A stretch of DNA of 38,053 nucleotides from Alistipes sp. (GCA_017465605.1 JAFTVW010000012.1:1-38053), one strand, 5' to 3'. Shown: positions 5,759 through 15,487, numbered from the stretch's first letter. The notes: a model not told the origin generated them from the sequence alone. Program-made: numbers and translations.

Positions 5759-8700
5759 ATGAATTTCAAACGTTGGGACAGAATCACAGGTTGGGCGGTT
5801 TTTGCCGTCGCAGCCATCACATATCTGCTTACAATGGAGCCCTCGTCGAGTCTATGGGACTGCGCCGAGTTTATCGCAACATCGTATAAATTGGAAGTGG
5901 GTCACCCACCCGGAGCTCCGCTCTTTATGTTGATGGCCCGTTTGGCTACCCTCTTTGCCCCCTCGACCTACTATGTGCCGCATATGGTCAATGCCCTAAA
6001 CTGCTTAGCCAGCGCATTTTGTATATTGTTCCTCTTCTGGACAATCACCCACTTGGCACGCCGAGTGCTTACTCGCTCTGCCAAAGAGTTCACAACAGCC
6101 GCCAAACTCACCGCTCTGGGAGCTGGTACGGTGGGAGCTTTGGCCTACACCTTCACCGATACGTTTTGGTTCTCGGCAGTAGAGGGTGAGGTGTATTCTC
6201 TTTCATCGATGTTTACGGCTTTGGTCGTATGGCTTATGCTCAAATGGGAGGAGCAGGCCGACGAGCCCCACTCGGCACGTTGGATTGTGCTTATCGCCTA
6301 CCTGATGGGACTCTCGATTGGTGTGCATATCCTCAACTTGCTGACCATACCTGCGCTGGTATTTATCTATTACTTCCGTAAGTATCAGAACATCACACTG
6401 AAAGGCATCTGCTACGCCACGCTCATAGCTTTGGCTATTTTGGGCTTTATCAACGGCATCATCATACCCTACACCGTATATTTGGGTGCAATGGTCGATG
6501 TAGCGTTTGTGAATTGGTTGTCGCTGCCTGTCAATACAGGTATTACGGTATTTGCATTGGCGGTGTTTGGTGCACTGTTCTACGGCATTGTACGCACCCA
6601 CAAGGCGGGCCACAAAGTATGGAATCTGATTTTGGTATCAACCACGATGATTCTCATAGGCTTCTCGTCTTATGCCACCGTTACCATTCGCGCATCGGTC
6701 AATCCTCCGATGAATAGCAACAACCCCGACAATCCACACGCCCTTTTGGCCGTGTTGAATCGTGACCAATATGGCAACCGACCATTGCTTTATGGACAAT
6801 ACTACTCATCGCCTATCGAGGATTATGTGCAGGGCACATCATACCACTACAACCCCGATAGCAAGCAGTATGATAAGGTGACACGCCTTACGGGCTACAA
6901 ATACACCGATGAGTTCCAGCACTTCTTCCCCCGCTTGTGGAACTCATATAAGGGCGAATCGGAGTATAAACCGTGGGCTGCATATCGCACTAAGGTCGAT
7001 ATTATGCGTGACGAGAACGGCGAGCCAATGCTCGACGAGCAGGGCAAACCCATAACAGGCGAGGTGTTGGACTTCGGTCGTGTGGTATTCGACAAGAACA
7101 CGGGCGAGAGTTTCGTAGAGCCCACATTTGCCGAAAACCTCTACTTCTTCTTCACCTACCAGCTGAACTATATGTATTGGCGATACTTCCTATGGAATTT
7201 TGTAGGTCGCCAAGACGACATACAAGCACAAGACGAGACCATCACTCACGGTAATTGGCTCTCGGGAATCGATGCTATCGACGAGGTCTATCTCGGCCCG
7301 CAGAGCAACCTTCCGAGCGAGATGCGCGACAACCCAGCTCGCAACCGTTACTTCTTCCTACCCTTTATTTTGGGTCTGCTGGGACTTATCTACCAACTCA
7401 ACCGCGACCAACGCAACTTTGTGGTGGTGATGTGGTTGTTCGTAATGATGGGAGTGGCCCTTGTGGTATATTTCAACACCTCGCCCGGAGAGCCCCGCGA
7501 GAGAGATTATGTATATGCAGGTTCGTTCTATGCCTTCTGTATTTGGATAGGATTGGGAGTGCTGGCACTCTACGAACTGCTCTCAAAGGCTATGCCTAAG
7601 AGTGGTAAAGCGATGGCCTTTGCAGCTACCGTAGTGGGCCTTGTAGTGCCTGCCATCTTGGCTGCCGAGAACTGGGACGACCACGACCGCTCAGGCCGTA
7701 CTATGGCACGCGATATTGGTTGGAACTATCTGCAATCGCTACCCGAGAACGCCATTATTATCAACTATGGCGACAACGACACATTCCCGCTGTGGTATAA
7801 TCAGGAGGTGGACGGAGTGCGTACCGACGTGAGAATTATGAATTCAAGCTACTTGGGTGGCGAGTGGTACATCGACCAGATGAAGACCCGAGCCAACGAG
7901 GCTGCCGCAGTACCATTCTCACTGCCTTCGAGCAAATACACATTCGTAAACGACCAATTGCCCGTACGAGCAAAGGTGGACCGCGTGGTTGATATCAAGG
8001 AGCTGATGGCATTTATCGAGCGCGAGGACGAAGCCACAAAGCTCCCACTCATTGATGGCACACTCATCGACTACGTTCCTGCCCGCAAGATAGCTATCCC
8101 CGTAAACAAGGATAACGCCATAGCATCGGGCATTGTGAAGGAGGAGGACCGCGACAAGATGGTCGATACGGTATATATCAACATTGCCGAGCGCAAGCGT
8201 TACATCGACAAGAGCGAGATGATGTTATTAGACCTACTTGCAAACTTCGATTGGAATCGCCCGATATGCTTTACTCAGGTCTATATCTTGCAGGATTTTG
8301 GTCTGCTCGACTACTTGCAGTTTGATGGCTATGCTTACCGTTTAGTACCAATCCTTACGCCATATCGTTCATCGTGGGATATTGGCCGCATCGACACCGA
8401 CCGCACCTACGACCTATTGATGAATACGTTCCGATATGGAAATATGGCCGACGAAGATGTGCTGGCCGACCACTTCACACAATACAACCTGAGTGCATCA
8501 CACGCTCGCGAGGCATTTGCTCGCACAGCGAAGGAACTCGCACGCAAAGGTGAGAAGCAGAAAGCACTCGACCTGCTCGATAGAGGTTTGGAGGTGTTGC
8601 CATCGCCAAAGCTACGTTACAGCGAGGCCAACACTGTGCCATTCATCGAGGCATACTACATCTTGGAGGAGTGGGAGAAGGGTGACGCCTTGATGCTTGA

Positions 8701-8953
8701 CTACGCCAACACACTGAAAGAGTACATCGAATACTACTTGCAGTTCGATGGTGCGCAGGCACAGATGGTATCAAACGTCATCACCGAGAAGATGGATAGC
8801 CTCACCGAGCTATACTACATAGCAGGCTACGCCAAGCGTTCAGAGTTGATTAAATACTTTAACGACTATCTGCGCACGTTTGGTTACACCGACGAAGAGC
8901 TTATCCAGCCCGATGTGAAAGATGGCGAGATGATGGACGCACCCCTGCCCTAA
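5759..8953 (+). CDS. DUF2723 / TMEM260-like multi-pass membrane protein, probable GT-C glycosyltransferase
   Basis: A 1064-aa inner-membrane protein. The N-terminal 500 or so residues hold many transmembrane helices. The first extracytoplasmic loop carries LWDCAEFIAT (Asp34, Glu37) followed by GHPPGAP (about 48-54), the signature of DUF2723. Acidic residues in this loop are catalytic in GT-C glycosyltransferases. A further membrane cluster lies near 530-650, and the C-terminal ~350 residues are soluble and end in helical, TPR-like repeats (about 920-1040). Human TMEM260, of the same family, is reported as a protein O-mannosyltransferase, so a role in periplasmic protein or glycan glycosylation is a reasonable inference, not shown here. 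The gene stands between the gene-free repeat region and purC. Confidence 0.85.
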   Translation: MNFKRWDRITGWAVFAVAAITYLLTMEPSSSLWDCAEFIATSYKLEVGHPPGAPLFMLMARLATLFAPSTYYVPHMVNALNCLASAFCILFLFWTITHLARRVLTRSAKEFTTAAKLTALGAGTVGALAYTFTDTFWFSAVEGEVYSLSSMFTALVVWLMLKWEEQADEPHSARWIVLIAYLMGLSIGVHILNLLTIPALVFIYYFRKYQNITLKGICYATLIALAILGFINGIIIPYTVYLGAMVDVAFVNWLSLPVNTGITVFALAVFGALFYGIVRTHKAGHKVWNLILVSTTMILIGFSSYATVTIRASVNPPMNSNNPDNPHALLAVLNRDQYGNRPLLYGQYYSSPIEDYVQGTSYHYNPDSKQYDKVTRLTGYKYTDEFQHFFPRLWNSYKGESEYKPWAAYRTKVDIMRDENGEPMLDEQGKPITGEVLDFGRVVFDKNTGESFVEPTFAENLYFFFTYQLNYMYWRYFLWNFVGRQDDIQAQDETITHGNWLSGIDAIDEVYLGPQSNLPSEMRDNPARNRYFFLPFILGLLGLIYQLNRDQRNFVVVMWLFVMMGVALVVYFNTSPGEPRERDYVYAGSFYAFCIWIGLGVLALYELLSKAMPKSGKAMAFAATVVGLVVPAILAAENWDDHDRSGRTMARDIGWNYLQSLPENAIIINYGDNDTFPLWYNQEVDGVRTDVRIMNSSYLGGEWYIDQMKTRANEAAAVPFSLPSSKYTFVNDQLPVRAKVDRVVDIKELMAFIEREDEATKLPLIDGTLIDYVPARKIAIPVNKDNAIASGIVKEEDRDKMVDTVYINIAERKRYIDKSEMMLLDLLANFDWNRPICFTQVYILQDFGLLDYLQFDGYAYRLVPILTPYRSSWDIGRIDTDRTYDLLMNTFRYGNMADEDVLADHFTQYNLSASHAREAFARTAKELARKGEKQKALDLLDRGLEVLPSPKLRYSEANTVPFIEAYYILEEWEKGDALMLDYANTLKEYIEYYLQFDGAQAQMVSNVITEKMDSLTELYYIAGYAKRSELIKYFNDYLRTFGYTDEELIQPDVKDGEMMDAPLP

Positions 8954-9054
8954 AACGTGTTTAATACAAGAAACAAGCAAACTCAGACAGTAAACAAACA
9001 CTGGTAGCAAGCAAAAAAAGAGATAACTAACAACAATATAAAATTGAAGAAGCT

Positions 9055-9999
9055 ATGAAAGCAATCGTAAAGAACGAATTTAACTTCAAAGGCCAAACAA
9101 GCCACTATGTGGGCAAAGTACGCGATGTATATAGCATCGGCGAGGATTATTTGGTGATGGTCGTATCGGACCGCATCTCGGCATTCGATGTGGTACTGCC
9201 CGAGGGTATCCCCTACAAGGGTCAGGTACTAAATCAGATTGCCGCAAAATTCCTCGACGCAACAACAGATATTCTCCCCAACTGGAAGATAGCTGTCCCC
9301 GACCCAATGGTAACAGTCGGTCACAAGTGCGAGCCCTACAAGGTTGAGATGGTTATTCGTGGATACCTTTCGGGCCACGCGTGGAGAGAGTATAAGGCTG
9401 GCAAGCGCACATTGTGTGGTGTGGAGATGCCAGAGGGAATGGTCGAGAACCAGCGTTTCCCAGAGCCTATCATCACCCCTACAACCAAAGCCGATGAGGG
9501 TCACGACGAGGATATCTCAAAAGAGGAGATTATCGCTCAGGGTATCGTAAGCCGCGAGGAGTACGAGCAGTTGGAGGCATATACTCGCGCCATTTTCCAG
9601 CGTGGTACAGAGATAGCTGCAAAGATGGGACTTATCTTGGTTGACACGAAGTATGAGTTTGGTAAGAAGAATGGCCAAATCTATTTGATGGACGAGATTC
9701 ACACTCCCGACTCATCACGTTACTTCTATGCCGATGGCTACGAGGAGCGTTTGGCCGCAGGAGAGAAGCAGAAGCAACTCTCAAAGGAGTTTGTTCGTGA
9801 GTGGTTGATGGCTAACGGTTTCCAGGGTCAGGAAGGTCAGCAAGTACCTGAGATGACAAAGGATATTGTCGATAGCATCACCGAGCGTTACATCGAGCTC
9901 TACGAGAATATTGTGGGCGAGAAGTTCGTGAAGGCCGAGTCAGACGACGTGGAGGCCCGCATCGAGAAGAACGTAAGCGATTTCTTGGCTACGCTATAA
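9055..9999 (+). CDS. purC: Phosphoribosylaminoimidazole-succinocarboxamide synthase (SAICAR synthetase)
   Basis: The enzyme joins aspartate to CAIR with ATP in purine synthesis. The 314-aa product is of the longer Bacteroidota type. Seen: N-terminal [20 protein letters not shown] with RISAFD (phosphate/ATP-binding region, about 20-45), [17 protein letters not shown] (about 98-114), and [29 protein letters not shown] (about 195-223), all diagnostic of PurC. ATG 9055 is the natural start and there is no competing upstream codon. The gene lies 101 nt after the TMEM260-like gene with no clear TAnnTTTG box between, so read-through from upstream is possible. A strong terminator follows. Confidence 0.97.
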   Translation: MKAIVKNEFNFKGQTSHYVGKVRDVYSIGEDYLVMVVSDRISAFDVVLPEGIPYKGQVLNQIAAKFLDATTDILPNWKIAVPDPMVTVGHKCEPYKVEMVIRGYLSGHAWREYKAGKRTLCGVEMPEGMVENQRFPEPIITPTTKADEGHDEDISKEEIIAQGIVSREEYEQLEAYTRAIFQRGTEIAAKMGLILVDTKYEFGKKNGQIYLMDEIHTPDSSRYFYADGYEERLAAGEKQKQLSKEFVREWLMANGFQGQEGQQVPEMTKDIVDSITERYIELYENIVGEKFVKAESDDVEARIEKNVSDFLATL

Positions 10000-10056
10000 A
10001 CTTTCCCCGCCTTCTAATCAGACGAAAGGGATAGAGAAATATACATAATTTATAAG

Positions 10057-10092
10057 AAGGAGTTTGCCTGTTACATTAGGCAACTCCTTTTT
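10057..10092 (+). terminator. Rho-independent terminator after purC
   Basis: AAGGAGTTTGCCT, short loop, AGGCAACTCCTTTTT: an ~11-bp stem with one bulge followed by a run of T. It lies 58 nt past the purC stop. Confidence 0.88.
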
Positions 10093-10120
10093 GTATTTTC
10101 ACACAAAATTCATAACTTTG
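10090..10120 (+). promoter_or_regulatory. Consensus Bacteroidota promoter for the beta-helix gene
   Basis: TTTG at 10090-10093 and TAACTTTG at 10113-10120, spacer exactly 19 nt, an ideal -33/-7 pair. The -33 box overlaps the T-run of the purC terminator. Predicted start near 10127. Confidence 0.82.
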
Positions 10121-10161
10121 TTACAATCCAACCGATAGTGAAACCAATTAAAAGATTGTCT

Positions 10162-12327
10162 ATGAAAATTCGACTTACACTTCTGACGTTGCTCGTTGCC
10201 ATATTTCAAAGCCTAACGGCCATTGGTGCAGTACAAGAGATTTTTGTTGCACCCACAGGTAACGACTCCAATGATGGCTCATCAAAACACCCACTTGCAT
10301 CGTTGCAGGGGGCAATCGAGCGAGTTAAAGCACTCCAAGACAACGCTTCGATAGAGGGTTTTGTCGTACACCTCGCAGCTGGCACTTTTACCCAATACGA
10401 AGCACTCGCAATCGACCATTCACTTCGCAAACCCATCGAGTTCAGAGGTTCAGAGTCAAACTCTCGCACCATCATATCGGGAGCTATGCAGGCTGGTCAA
10501 TTTACCGCTGTAAACGATAATCTTTGGCGTGTTCGCATACCCGAAGTTGCACGCTATGGATTCCGTTTCGAGCAGATTTACATCAATGGCGAGCGCCGAT
10601 TCCGCGCCCAAAGCCCCAATCGTGGCGAGTTTGCAGCAGTCAAGTATGCGAAACATATTCCCATAGACTCTACTAACTTGGGGCGTGACATATATGGTTG
10701 GACGATTGTCAACATCACCCCTAAAAATCCACTCCCATTTGGTGATGCCTGCCGCACATACTATGCTGGAGAGAATCTCAACGATAAAAAAATGGAGATC
10801 ATTGGCGAAGTAATGGGTCGCCCACTCATCACATTCTTCCATAAATGGGACACTTCGCGTCGCCCGCTGTTGCATGTCGATTCAAATGGTACGATGAGCG
10901 TTGCAGGTCGCGGATTCTATCCTTGGAACACTATTGATAGCCGCACTCGCTTTATTGCCGAGAACGATACCGCATTCCTCGACGCAGAGGGAGAGTGGAT
11001 TCTTGCGCGAGATGGCTGGTTATACTATATCCCATGCAAGGGAGAGAGCATCGAGAACACCATTTGCCAAATACCTATTGCCGAGCAGTTTATAACAATC
11101 AATGGCAATGGAATGGAGCAGCAGGTAGATGGCGTAAAATTCAGCAATATAGATTTCAAATACGCCTCATATATCACTCCCGAAGATGGCAACAATCAAA
11201 TGCAGGCCGCAGCAGCTATTGCAACGGTTGTGGAGGTCAACTTTGCCCGCAATATCCACCTTGAAGAGTGCACTATCGCACACACAGGATTGGGAGGAGT
11301 ATGGTTTATGCGAGGTTGCTCGGATTGCACGGTTGAGCGATGCCACATCTACGACTTGGGAGCAAGCGGAGTGAAGATTGGCGAGACCTCGATTCGTGAG
11401 AACCGCGACGAGATTACCCATCATATCAAGGTCGATAACAATATTATCCAACACGGCGGCTTTGTATTCCCTTGCGCAGTTGGAGTGACTATATTCAATG
11501 CCTCAGACAACCAAATAACACACAACGATATTGCAGATTTCCGCTATACAGGAGTATCGGTTGGTTGGGTATGGGGTTACTCATACAGTCCTTCAAAACG
11601 TAACATTATTGAGTACAATCATATCCACCACTTAGGTTGGGCGCAGCTCTCGGATATGGGAGGTGTTTATACGTTAGGTCTATCGGAAGGCACATCAGTA
11701 AGCAACAACCTCCTACACGATATCTACTCGCTATACTACGGAGGCTGGGGACTATATACCGACGAGGGCTCTTCGGGTATTCGTATTGAGAATAACCTTG
11801 TATATAACTGCAAGAGCGGAGGTTTCCACCAACACTATGGCAAGGAGAACGTAGTGCGTAACAACATATTTGGCGGTCAAATTCGCACTCAGTTGGAGGC
11901 GTCACGCATCGAGCCACACCTATCGTTTGAGTTCTCACACAATATAATATATTATAGTAGTGGTGTTATGTGCGGAATCAATTGGGCCAATGTGGGTCAT
12001 AAATCCGATTACAACTGCTACTTCTGTACCGATACAGATAAAAAGATAGAGTTTCAAGGCGTGAAATTCGAGGATTGGCAGGCAAAGGGGCAAGACACAC
12101 ACTCGGTTGTTGCCGACCCGCAGTTTGCAGATGCTAAGGCTGGCAACTTCACCCCTCAGAATAAGGCTATGCTCAAACAAATTGGCTTCAAGATGTTCGA
12201 CTACACAAAAGCGGGTGTATATGGCTCGAAGGAGTGGCGCAAGAAGGCCGAACTAAGCAACGAGTTGAAAGCCGCATTCGACAAATTGGTAAGCGACTAC
12301 GAACAGCAGAAAATTACTGATTGGTAG
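10162..12327 (+). CDS. Secreted right-handed parallel beta-helix protein, possible glycoside hydrolase
   Basis: A 721-aa exported protein. ATG 10162 is preferred over GTG 10138 because it opens directly with a signal peptide (MKIRLTLLTLLVAIFQSLTA) and leaves a normal leader after the promoter. The mature N-terminus reads EIFVAPTGNDSNDGSSKHPLAS, the usual opening of DUF1565-type secreted beta-helix proteins, and GFVVHLAAGTF and FEQIYINGERRFRAQSPN follow. The middle (about 330-620) consists of right-handed beta-helix coils with many asparagine-rich turns (NNIIQHGG, NQITHNDI, NNLLHDIY, NNLVYNC). Domain order resembles GH141/GH120-like polysaccharide-degrading proteins, but I cannot assign a family or substrate with certainty. 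Monocistronic, with its own promoter and terminator. Confidence 0.85.
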   Translation: MKIRLTLLTLLVAIFQSLTAIGAVQEIFVAPTGNDSNDGSSKHPLASLQGAIERVKALQDNASIEGFVVHLAAGTFTQYEALAIDHSLRKPIEFRGSESNSRTIISGAMQAGQFTAVNDNLWRVRIPEVARYGFRFEQIYINGERRFRAQSPNRGEFAAVKYAKHIPIDSTNLGRDIYGWTIVNITPKNPLPFGDACRTYYAGENLNDKKMEIIGEVMGRPLITFFHKWDTSRRPLLHVDSNGTMSVAGRGFYPWNTIDSRTRFIAENDTAFLDAEGEWILARDGWLYYIPCKGESIENTICQIPIAEQFITINGNGMEQQVDGVKFSNIDFKYASYITPEDGNNQMQAAAAIATVVEVNFARNIHLEECTIAHTGLGGVWFMRGCSDCTVERCHIYDLGASGVKIGETSIRENRDEITHHIKVDNNIIQHGGFVFPCAVGVTIFNASDNQITHNDIADFRYTGVSVGWVWGYSYSPSKRNIIEYNHIHHLGWAQLSDMGGVYTLGLSEGTSVSNNLLHDIYSLYYGGWGLYTDEGSSGIRIENNLVYNCKSGGFHQHYGKENVVRNNIFGGQIRTQLEASRIEPHLSFEFSHNIIYYSSGVMCGINWANVGHKSDYNCYFCTDTDKKIEFQGVKFEDWQAKGQDTHSVVADPQFADAKAGNFTPQNKAMLKQIGFKMFDYTKAGVYGSKEWRKKAELSNELKAAFDKLVSDYEQQKITDW

Positions 12328-12334
12328 TAGAAGC

Positions 12335-12368
12335 AAATAGGAGAAACCCCAAAAAGTTTCTCCTATTT
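12335..12368 (+). terminator. Rho-independent terminator after the beta-helix gene
   Basis: A perfect 13-bp stem, AAATAGGAGAAAC (12335-12347) with GTTTCTCCTATTT (12356-12368), and an 8-nt loop. It starts 8 nt after the stop codon. Confidence 0.9.
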
Positions 12369-12448
12369 ATATTTATTAATAGTAGTCTCCCTATACCACC
12401 TTGAAAATCGTATAAGATGAGCTATTTTGAAGCTGCTCGCAGATGGGG

Positions 12449-12510
12449 AAACCGCCGTCTTACGACGGTTTTACGATTGTACTTCTCTGAAAATCGTATA
12501 ATGTAGGCTA
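12449..12510 (+). repeat. 62-bp direct repeat, copy 1
   Basis: It matches 12578-12639 with two differences in 62 bases. It contains apex hairpin CCGTC (12455-12459)/GACGG (12464-12468) and a second stem TACGATT/AATCGTA. Confidence 0.88.
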
Positions 12511-12577
12511 CTCGACAGCTCACTTCCACCATCTAAATTGTATAAGAAGAGGATTTTCAAGGCTTGCGACGCTCGAA

Positions 12578-12639
12578 AAACCGCCGTCTTACGACGGTTC
12601 TACGATTGTATTTCTCTGAAAATCGTATAATGTAGGCTA
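12578..12639 (+). repeat. 62-bp direct repeat, copy 2
   Basis: Second copy of 12449-12510, 129 bp downstream. The same two hairpins are kept (CCGTC 12584-12588 / GACGG 12593-12597). It runs into the complete R2 hairpin. Confidence 0.88.
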
Positions 12640-12730
12640 TTTTGAGACTGCTCGCAGATGGGAAAACCGCAGCATACTCAGCGTATGTGAGGATTTTCAC
12701 ATCAAGGCAGACGCCAAAAGAGCCACATTA
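12628..12730. repeat. Long hairpin repeat, family R2, copy b
   Basis: TAATGT-a-GGCTATTTTG (12628 onward) pairs with CAAAAGAGCC-ACATTA (to 12730). Inner pairs are CTGC 12648-12651/GCAG 12707-12710, GAAAA 12662-12666/TTTTC 12694-12698, and apex CATAC 12673-12677/GTATG 12683-12687. Compared with copy a, the lowest, basal and middle stem segments differ but remain paired. It sits just past the 3' end of the outer-membrane gene on the minus strand. Confidence 0.87.
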
Positions 12731-12743
12731 GACGGTTTTCACC

Positions 12744-14147
12744 TTAGAATAGGAAGCCAGTATTGATATAAAACGCCCCATTACCATCTTGCTTCTTGAT
12801 GTATGGATCGCTACTAAACTTACTGATAGGCAAACCATACTCAAAGGCAACGATAAAGTTCTGATTCATAATAAAGCGCAAACCTCCACCGACGGTGATG
12901 TGCGGACGGTCGGCAGTACGGTTACCCGTCTGCGCCATATACTCGTCGTACTCCTTGCGATACTTCTCTTCACCCTTAAACGACATATCGAAGTTGCGTG
13001 TCACCATTGTACCATCGCTAAACACATTAAAGCCAAAGGCAATATTCTGTTTCCAGAGAGTGAAGTTAACAAAACGCCAACGCAGCTCGGCATTATATGA
13101 TGCCATATCAAGACCCTGCACACGGTTACGCATCAAACCTCTGATGGTACGGTATCCACCCATACCATCGCGGTCATACGATGCACCCATAACTGTAATA
13201 TAGGGAAGAACATAATATGGAGCGTCCTTGCCGAGCGTGCCCTCATAATTCAAACGATAGGCAAATGTCAAGACATCGTTATCAACAATGGGCAAATATT
13301 GGCGGAAGGTTGCCGAATACTTATAATATGAAATCTTTGTTCCCAGCCACTCTGGTGCCATAGTCAAATGAGCCTCGGCCCAAATACCGCGCGAGGGAGC
13401 TCCCTCCTTGTCGCGAGTATCATACAAAAGACCCGCACGAATAGTGCTGTTTAGGCCACCATCGGCCTCCTCGTCAGAGATAATACCCCAAGTGCGATAC
13501 TGCTCGAAAAGAGTAGGCTCATCGTCGGGAAACATTTTATAGTCGTCTTTATTCTTGTTAATCTTCTCGCGGTTGATAGCTCCCTGCTTAAAGTAGCTCA
13601 GATGGTAACCCGCCTCCCAGAAGAGTTTGTTATCCCAAAGATTACCCGTAAGGTCGGTCTTGAAAAGCATCGCAACACGGTTAATTCGGTACTTCGGAGT
13701 ATAGATATAGTTCTCGTGATTGTCCTTATCCTTGCCCAATTCCACCATCTCGTGGTTGAAATACGACATATAACCATTGAAACCATAGAAGTCCATCGCT
13801 TTGTCGTTTGTAAGGGTGAATGTTGATGACCAGCGCACTCCGGGAATCAAGAAACGATTGTCGTACGACACTGTATAGAGTTGCGAACCCTTCGTAAAGA
13901 ACGAAGCCTCGAAGTACCACTGCTGGCGTGAGTTGGGATAGGTAGAGCCATCTCCAAAGTCATAGATATTGAGCAATGCGCCAACCTGAAAACCCTTATC
14001 GGCATCAAAGGCTACTGCGGGCAATGGTCCAAAGTTATAGCCTGTTTTAATAATCTCCTCCTTCGACCCCTTCTGCTGGGTGTTTTGAGCCGTAGCACTT
14101 GTAATGAATAGGAGGGCGACGAGTGAAGTGAAAATATATCGCATCAT
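12744..14147 (-). CDS. Outer-membrane beta-barrel protein, BamA/surface-antigen-like
   Basis: A 467-aa exported protein that ends in ...FYINTGFLF; the terminal Phe preceded by alternating hydrophobic residues is the usual beta-barrel sorting signal. ATG 14147 (MMRYIFTSLVALLFITSATAQN) gives a clean signal peptide and avoids overlap with the upstream gene; an in-frame upstream start at 14219 would lie inside that gene and is rejected. The C-terminal part has Omp85-like features (GGYRTIRGLMRNRVQG near residue 340, resembling the VRGY/F motif region, then GGGLRFIMNQNFIVAFEYGLP), while no POTRA domains are evident, so it resembles PF01103-type barrels lacking the periplasmic arm. It is the last gene of a BASS transporter-acyltransferase-barrel operon, 5 nt after the acyltransferase. 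Confidence 0.82.
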   Translation of the reverse strand: MMRYIFTSLVALLFITSATAQNTQQKGSKEEIIKTGYNFGPLPAVAFDADKGFQVGALLNIYDFGDGSTYPNSRQQWYFEASFFTKGSQLYTVSYDNRFLIPGVRWSSTFTLTNDKAMDFYGFNGYMSYFNHEMVELGKDKDNHENYIYTPKYRINRVAMLFKTDLTGNLWDNKLFWEAGYHLSYFKQGAINREKINKNKDDYKMFPDDEPTLFEQYRTWGIISDEEADGGLNSTIRAGLLYDTRDKEGAPSRGIWAEAHLTMAPEWLGTKISYYKYSATFRQYLPIVDNDVLTFAYRLNYEGTLGKDAPYYVLPYITVMGASYDRDGMGGYRTIRGLMRNRVQGLDMASYNAELRWRFVNFTLWKQNIAFGFNVFSDGTMVTRNFDMSFKGEEKYRKEYDEYMAQTGNRTADRPHITVGGGLRFIMNQNFIVAFEYGLPISKFSSDPYIKKQDGNGAFYINTGFLF

Positions 14148-14152
14148 AGTAA

Positions 14153-15484
14153 TTAATCTTTTTGGTTGAACACTATATTTTTTATTTCGGCATAATGCGC
14201 ACGAAGTTGTTTGCAGCACATTAGGCGGATATCCGAGATGGCCAATCTAAGCAATCGCCACGTCTCGTGAGCCACAATCGGAGCTGGCAACAACAGAATA
14301 ATCAGCAACACAGCCCATAGCGCAGGCAACACAGAGAAGGCTATTACAGAGTATATTACCATCAAAATAGGCCACAAAATAAGATTTATCAGATAGCGCA
14401 CCGAATTGTGGAACGCCTTATCCTTCATCTTACCACAAACGAAAGAACATACGGCCTTGATTGGAGCTGTCAGAATCGAAACAGGCAGACAATATGGCAA
14501 GGCAACAATTACGAATAGGAGCTTCAATATGCGCGAAAGTATGGGATACTTTATCGAAATCGAATCGAGACTTATATGACGCTGACGCCGCATCTGCGAA
14601 GCCTCTGCACCAAGACGCAACAATCGGGCTGCCAATTCGGGTTTTTCTACCTTCATTCGCTCAATCTGCTCGACGGTAATTCTGTTGGCCATAAAGTGAG
14701 CATCGAGTTCGTGCTTAGGCTTACGGCCATCACGCGCCATCTGTCGTACCTGCGACTTAACCACCGTTGCGCATATCTCGTATGCGGCATCGTAGTTCTC
14801 GTCGTTAGGGATATAGAGTATCGACGAGCGCATACGCTCCGAGAGCATATCGCGCAAAATGTTCATTTGCTCCTGCGGCGAACTTTCGGCGTGTGCGGCT
14901 ATGAACTCACCCACATTGATAGGCTCCACAACCTGCACTCTCACCGTTGAGCGGAAACGGAAGAAATTACCATAACGCAATCCAACGGGGACTATATAGA
15001 GTGGCACATCGGGCATAAGCTCCTGCGCCTGAAAAGCAATTCGGAAGATACCCTTCGAGAGTGGCAACGACGAATATTTGGCCTGATGCTGACCCTCGGG
15101 GAAGATACAGAAAGGCACTTTGTCACGCAACACATCAACAGCCTTTTCGATTGTTTCGTTGTTACGTTTCACCTCGTCCAAACCATCACGCATACGCATA
15201 ATAGGCATAATCTTCAAGAAGCGGAAAATCTTGGCCAGCACAGGATTCTTAAAGATGTCGGCACGAGCAACAAAGACTTTGGCCTTCTTATCCATCGCCA
15301 ATATCACAAGTGCGTCCATTAGGGCGTTGGTGTGATTTGGGGCATAGATTACAGCTCCATCTTGTGGAACTTTCTCTCGCCCCACATATCTTATGTTACG
15401 ATACGACAGTTTGAGCGCGAAATCGACATAATAGCGCAACAAGGCGTATCCCAAATTAAAGTCTTGAATCTTTTTCTGCGCCAT
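14153..15484 (-). CDS. PlsC-like glycerolipid acyltransferase with C-terminal membrane segments
   Basis: A 443-aa membrane protein of the 1-acyl-glycerol-3-phosphate acyltransferase superfamily, which transfers fatty acyl chains onto a glycerolipid or related acceptor. The N-terminal half has motif I as NHTNALMD (His51, Asp57; five residues between them instead of the usual four) and the substrate-binding FPEG at 128-131, followed by GIFRIAF. The C-terminal ~150 residues add hydrophobic segments (about 315-350 and 375-415), so it is longer than E. coli PlsC (245 aa) and like the larger Bacteroidota forms. It is 3 nt from the transporter upstream and 5 nt from the barrel downstream, almost certainly one transcript. 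The acceptor is unknown. Confidence 0.88.
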   Translation of the reverse strand: MAQKKIQDFNLGYALLRYYVDFALKLSYRNIRYVGREKVPQDGAVIYAPNHTNALMDALVILAMDKKAKVFVARADIFKNPVLAKIFRFLKIMPIMRMRDGLDEVKRNNETIEKAVDVLRDKVPFCIFPEGQHQAKYSSLPLSKGIFRIAFQAQELMPDVPLYIVPVGLRYGNFFRFRSTVRVQVVEPINVGEFIAAHAESSPQEQMNILRDMLSERMRSSILYIPNDENYDAAYEICATVVKSQVRQMARDGRKPKHELDAHFMANRITVEQIERMKVEKPELAARLLRLGAEASQMRRQRHISLDSISIKYPILSRILKLLFVIVALPYCLPVSILTAPIKAVCSFVCGKMKDKAFHNSVRYLINLILWPILMVIYSVIAFSVLPALWAVLLIILLLPAPIVAHETWRLLRLAISDIRLMCCKQLRAHYAEIKNIVFNQKD

Positions 15485-15487
15485 AAT

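Larger units (their letters stand above)
12405..12740. repeat. Gene-free patch of tandem R2-type hairpin fragments
   Basis: Most of the 416-bp gap between the beta-helix and outer-membrane genes is repeat. It contains an R2-like head (GAGCTATTTTGAAGCTGCTCGC, about 12419) ending in apex CCGTC-ttac-GACGG; a second partial unit with the same apex; and a complete R2 hairpin (12628-12730). The phrase TGAAAATCGTATAA occurs three times (about 12400, 12488, 12617). No reading frame is convincing here. Confidence 0.8.

Noticed and set aside
10138-10161. GTG start for the beta-helix protein
   Set aside because: It lies too close to the predicted transcript start, and the ATG at 10162 begins a cleaner signal peptide.
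12449-12639. Possible CRISPR array
   Set aside because: Only two 62-bp copies with internal hairpins, no regular spacers and no cas genes; they belong to the R2 hairpin family.
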